Shown here: positions 5,131 through 5,540 of the stretch, piece by piece
Layout of the letters: each line of letters begins with the position of its first letter
How positions within the stretch are numbered: the stretch's first letter is position 1
Assembly: GCA_937975655.1 (NCBI GenBank)
Contig: CALJTZ010000205.1
Coordinates: 1-5,540, forward strand
DNA: 5,540 nucleotides
DNA from: an uncultured Synechococcus sp.
GTDB lineage: Bacteria; Cyanobacteriota; Cyanobacteriia; PCC-6307; Cyanobiaceae
Reading direction: 5' to 3'
Notes under the pieces: generated by a model
What the model was told of the DNA's origin: nothing
Databases searched by the model: none
The model's input: only the letters and a program-made list of their open reading frames with translations
Made by a program: the position numbers and the translations under genes

Positions 5131-5540
5131 ATGCACATCGCCGTCGTCGGCCTGAGCCACCGCACGGCCCCGGTGGAAATCCGGGAACGCCTCAGCATCG
5201 CTGAGCAGACCATGGAGGACTCCCTCCAGAAGCTGCGGGCGGATGAGCAGGTGCTGGAGGCCTCGATCCTCAGCACCTGCAATCGGCTGGAGATCTACAC
5301 CCTGCTGCGCCATCCGGAGCAGGGTGTCTCCGCTGTGGGATCGTTCCTGAGCGACCATTCGGGACTCGACCTTGGGGAGCTCACTCCCCATTTGTTCACC
5401 TACCACCACGAGGAAGCCGTCGCCTGCTTCGAAAAAGCCGTCGCCGCCGATCCCAGCTGCGCCATGGCTCATTGGGGCATCGCCTACGCCGTTGGCCCCA
5501 ACTACAACTACCCCTGGGTGTTGATGGACCCCGCCGGCAA
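5131..5540 (+). CDS. hemA: Glutamyl-tRNA reductase N-terminus joined in frame to a TPR-like sequence (chimeric, 3' partial)
   Basis: The first 90-97 codons are HemA, which reduces glutamyl-tRNA(Glu) to glutamate-1-semialdehyde with NADPH, the first committed step to heme, chlorophyll and bilins. MHIAVVGLSHRTAPVEIRERL and the catalytic block STCNRLEIY with Cys50 are intact, as is TPHLFTYHHEEAV at 85-97. From residue 98 HemA proteins normally continue with a block like HHLMRVAAGLDSLVLGEGQI; here the frame instead reads ACFEKAVAADPSC and then AMAHWGIAYAVGPNYN, which is TPR-like. The rest of the catalytic domain, the NADPH-binding domain and the dimerisation domain (of a usual length near 430 residues) are absent before the window ends. 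No stop or frameshift marks the change. As written it could not be a working reductase. A chimeric join in the assembly is the likeliest reason; the ATG start with GAGG upstream is sound. Confidence 0.85.
   Translation, partial: MHIAVVGLSHRTAPVEIRERLSIAEQTMEDSLQKLRADEQVLEASILSTCNRLEIYTLLRHPEQGVSAVGSFLSDHSGLDLGELTPHLFTYHHEEAVACFEKAVAADPSCAMAHWGIAYAVGPNYNYPWVLMDPAG
5410..5540 (+). other. TPR-like segment foreign to HemA (3' partial)
   Basis: Residues 94-136 of the hemA frame read EEAVACFEKAVAADPS followed by CAMAHWGIAYAVGPNYNYPW. The first part has the pattern of the second helix and turn of a tetratricopeptide repeat (helix, then ADPS). The second resembles the first helix of the next repeat (A-W--AYA). 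A repeat of the form NHEEA-CFE-A--DP-CAM--WGIA-A-GPNYN is familiar from a family of bacterial TPR proteins of unknown role. The exact start is uncertain, because HHEEAV at 5404-5421 fits both HemA and the TPR family. Base composition does not visibly change at the join, so the source may be the same or a similarly GC-rich genome. Confidence 0.65.

Noticed and set aside
5131..5540. A genuine new HemA-TPR fusion enzyme
   Set aside because: The join removes part of the catalytic domain and all of the NADPH-binding domain, and it falls on a word shared by both families. An artefact or a broken gene is much more likely than a functional fusion.

Overview
The window looks like a short piece of a high-GC picocyanobacterial genome (Cyanobium or high-GC Synechococcus type). 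This is judged from gene content, gene order and recalled protein similarity, with no database search. Three points support it: a ycf5-type CcsA cytochrome c maturation protein with the WWD heme motif, a class II fructose-1,6-/sedoheptulose-1,7-bisphosphatase of the cyanobacterial Calvin-cycle type, and HemA directly downstream of that bisphosphatase. The window is gene dense, uses GTG and TTG starts, and contains no recognisable RNA gene, insertion sequence or CRISPR array.

Left arm (1-3111, + strand): the 3' end of a probable lptA/ostA-like gene, then lptB, a single lptF/lptG-family permease gene and ccsA. The first three are joined by overlapping stop/start codons (TTGA and GTGA), so they read as one translationally coupled cassette for lipopolysaccharide export across the envelope. 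ccsA follows after 57 bases and may share the transcript. The arm ends in a strong hairpin at 3140-3167 that has an A-tract on one side and a T-tract on the other, so it can stop transcription from both directions.

Middle (3196-4088): rpe lies on the minus strand, convergent with ccsA and divergent from glpX. The roughly 210-base rpe/glpX intergenic region carries a good -10 element for rpe, a small perfect inverted repeat over a possible glpX promoter, and a strikingly C-rich glpX leader. Both flanking enzymes belong to the regenerative part of the Calvin cycle.

Right arm (4089-5540, + strand): glpX (FBPase/SBPase), then after 37 bases the start of hemA (glutamyl-tRNA reductase), which commits glutamate to heme and chlorophyll synthesis. 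The hemA frame is normal for about 90-97 codons. It then switches, without a frameshift or stop, to an unrelated tetratricopeptide-repeat (TPR) type sequence that runs off the window. The switch falls on a HHEEAV word that would fit either family. This is the one clear anomaly. The likeliest explanation is a chimeric assembly or amplification join at short homology; a real gene rearrangement is possible but would destroy an essential gene. Apart from that junction the window is ordinary housekeeping DNA, and I see no convincing new system in it.
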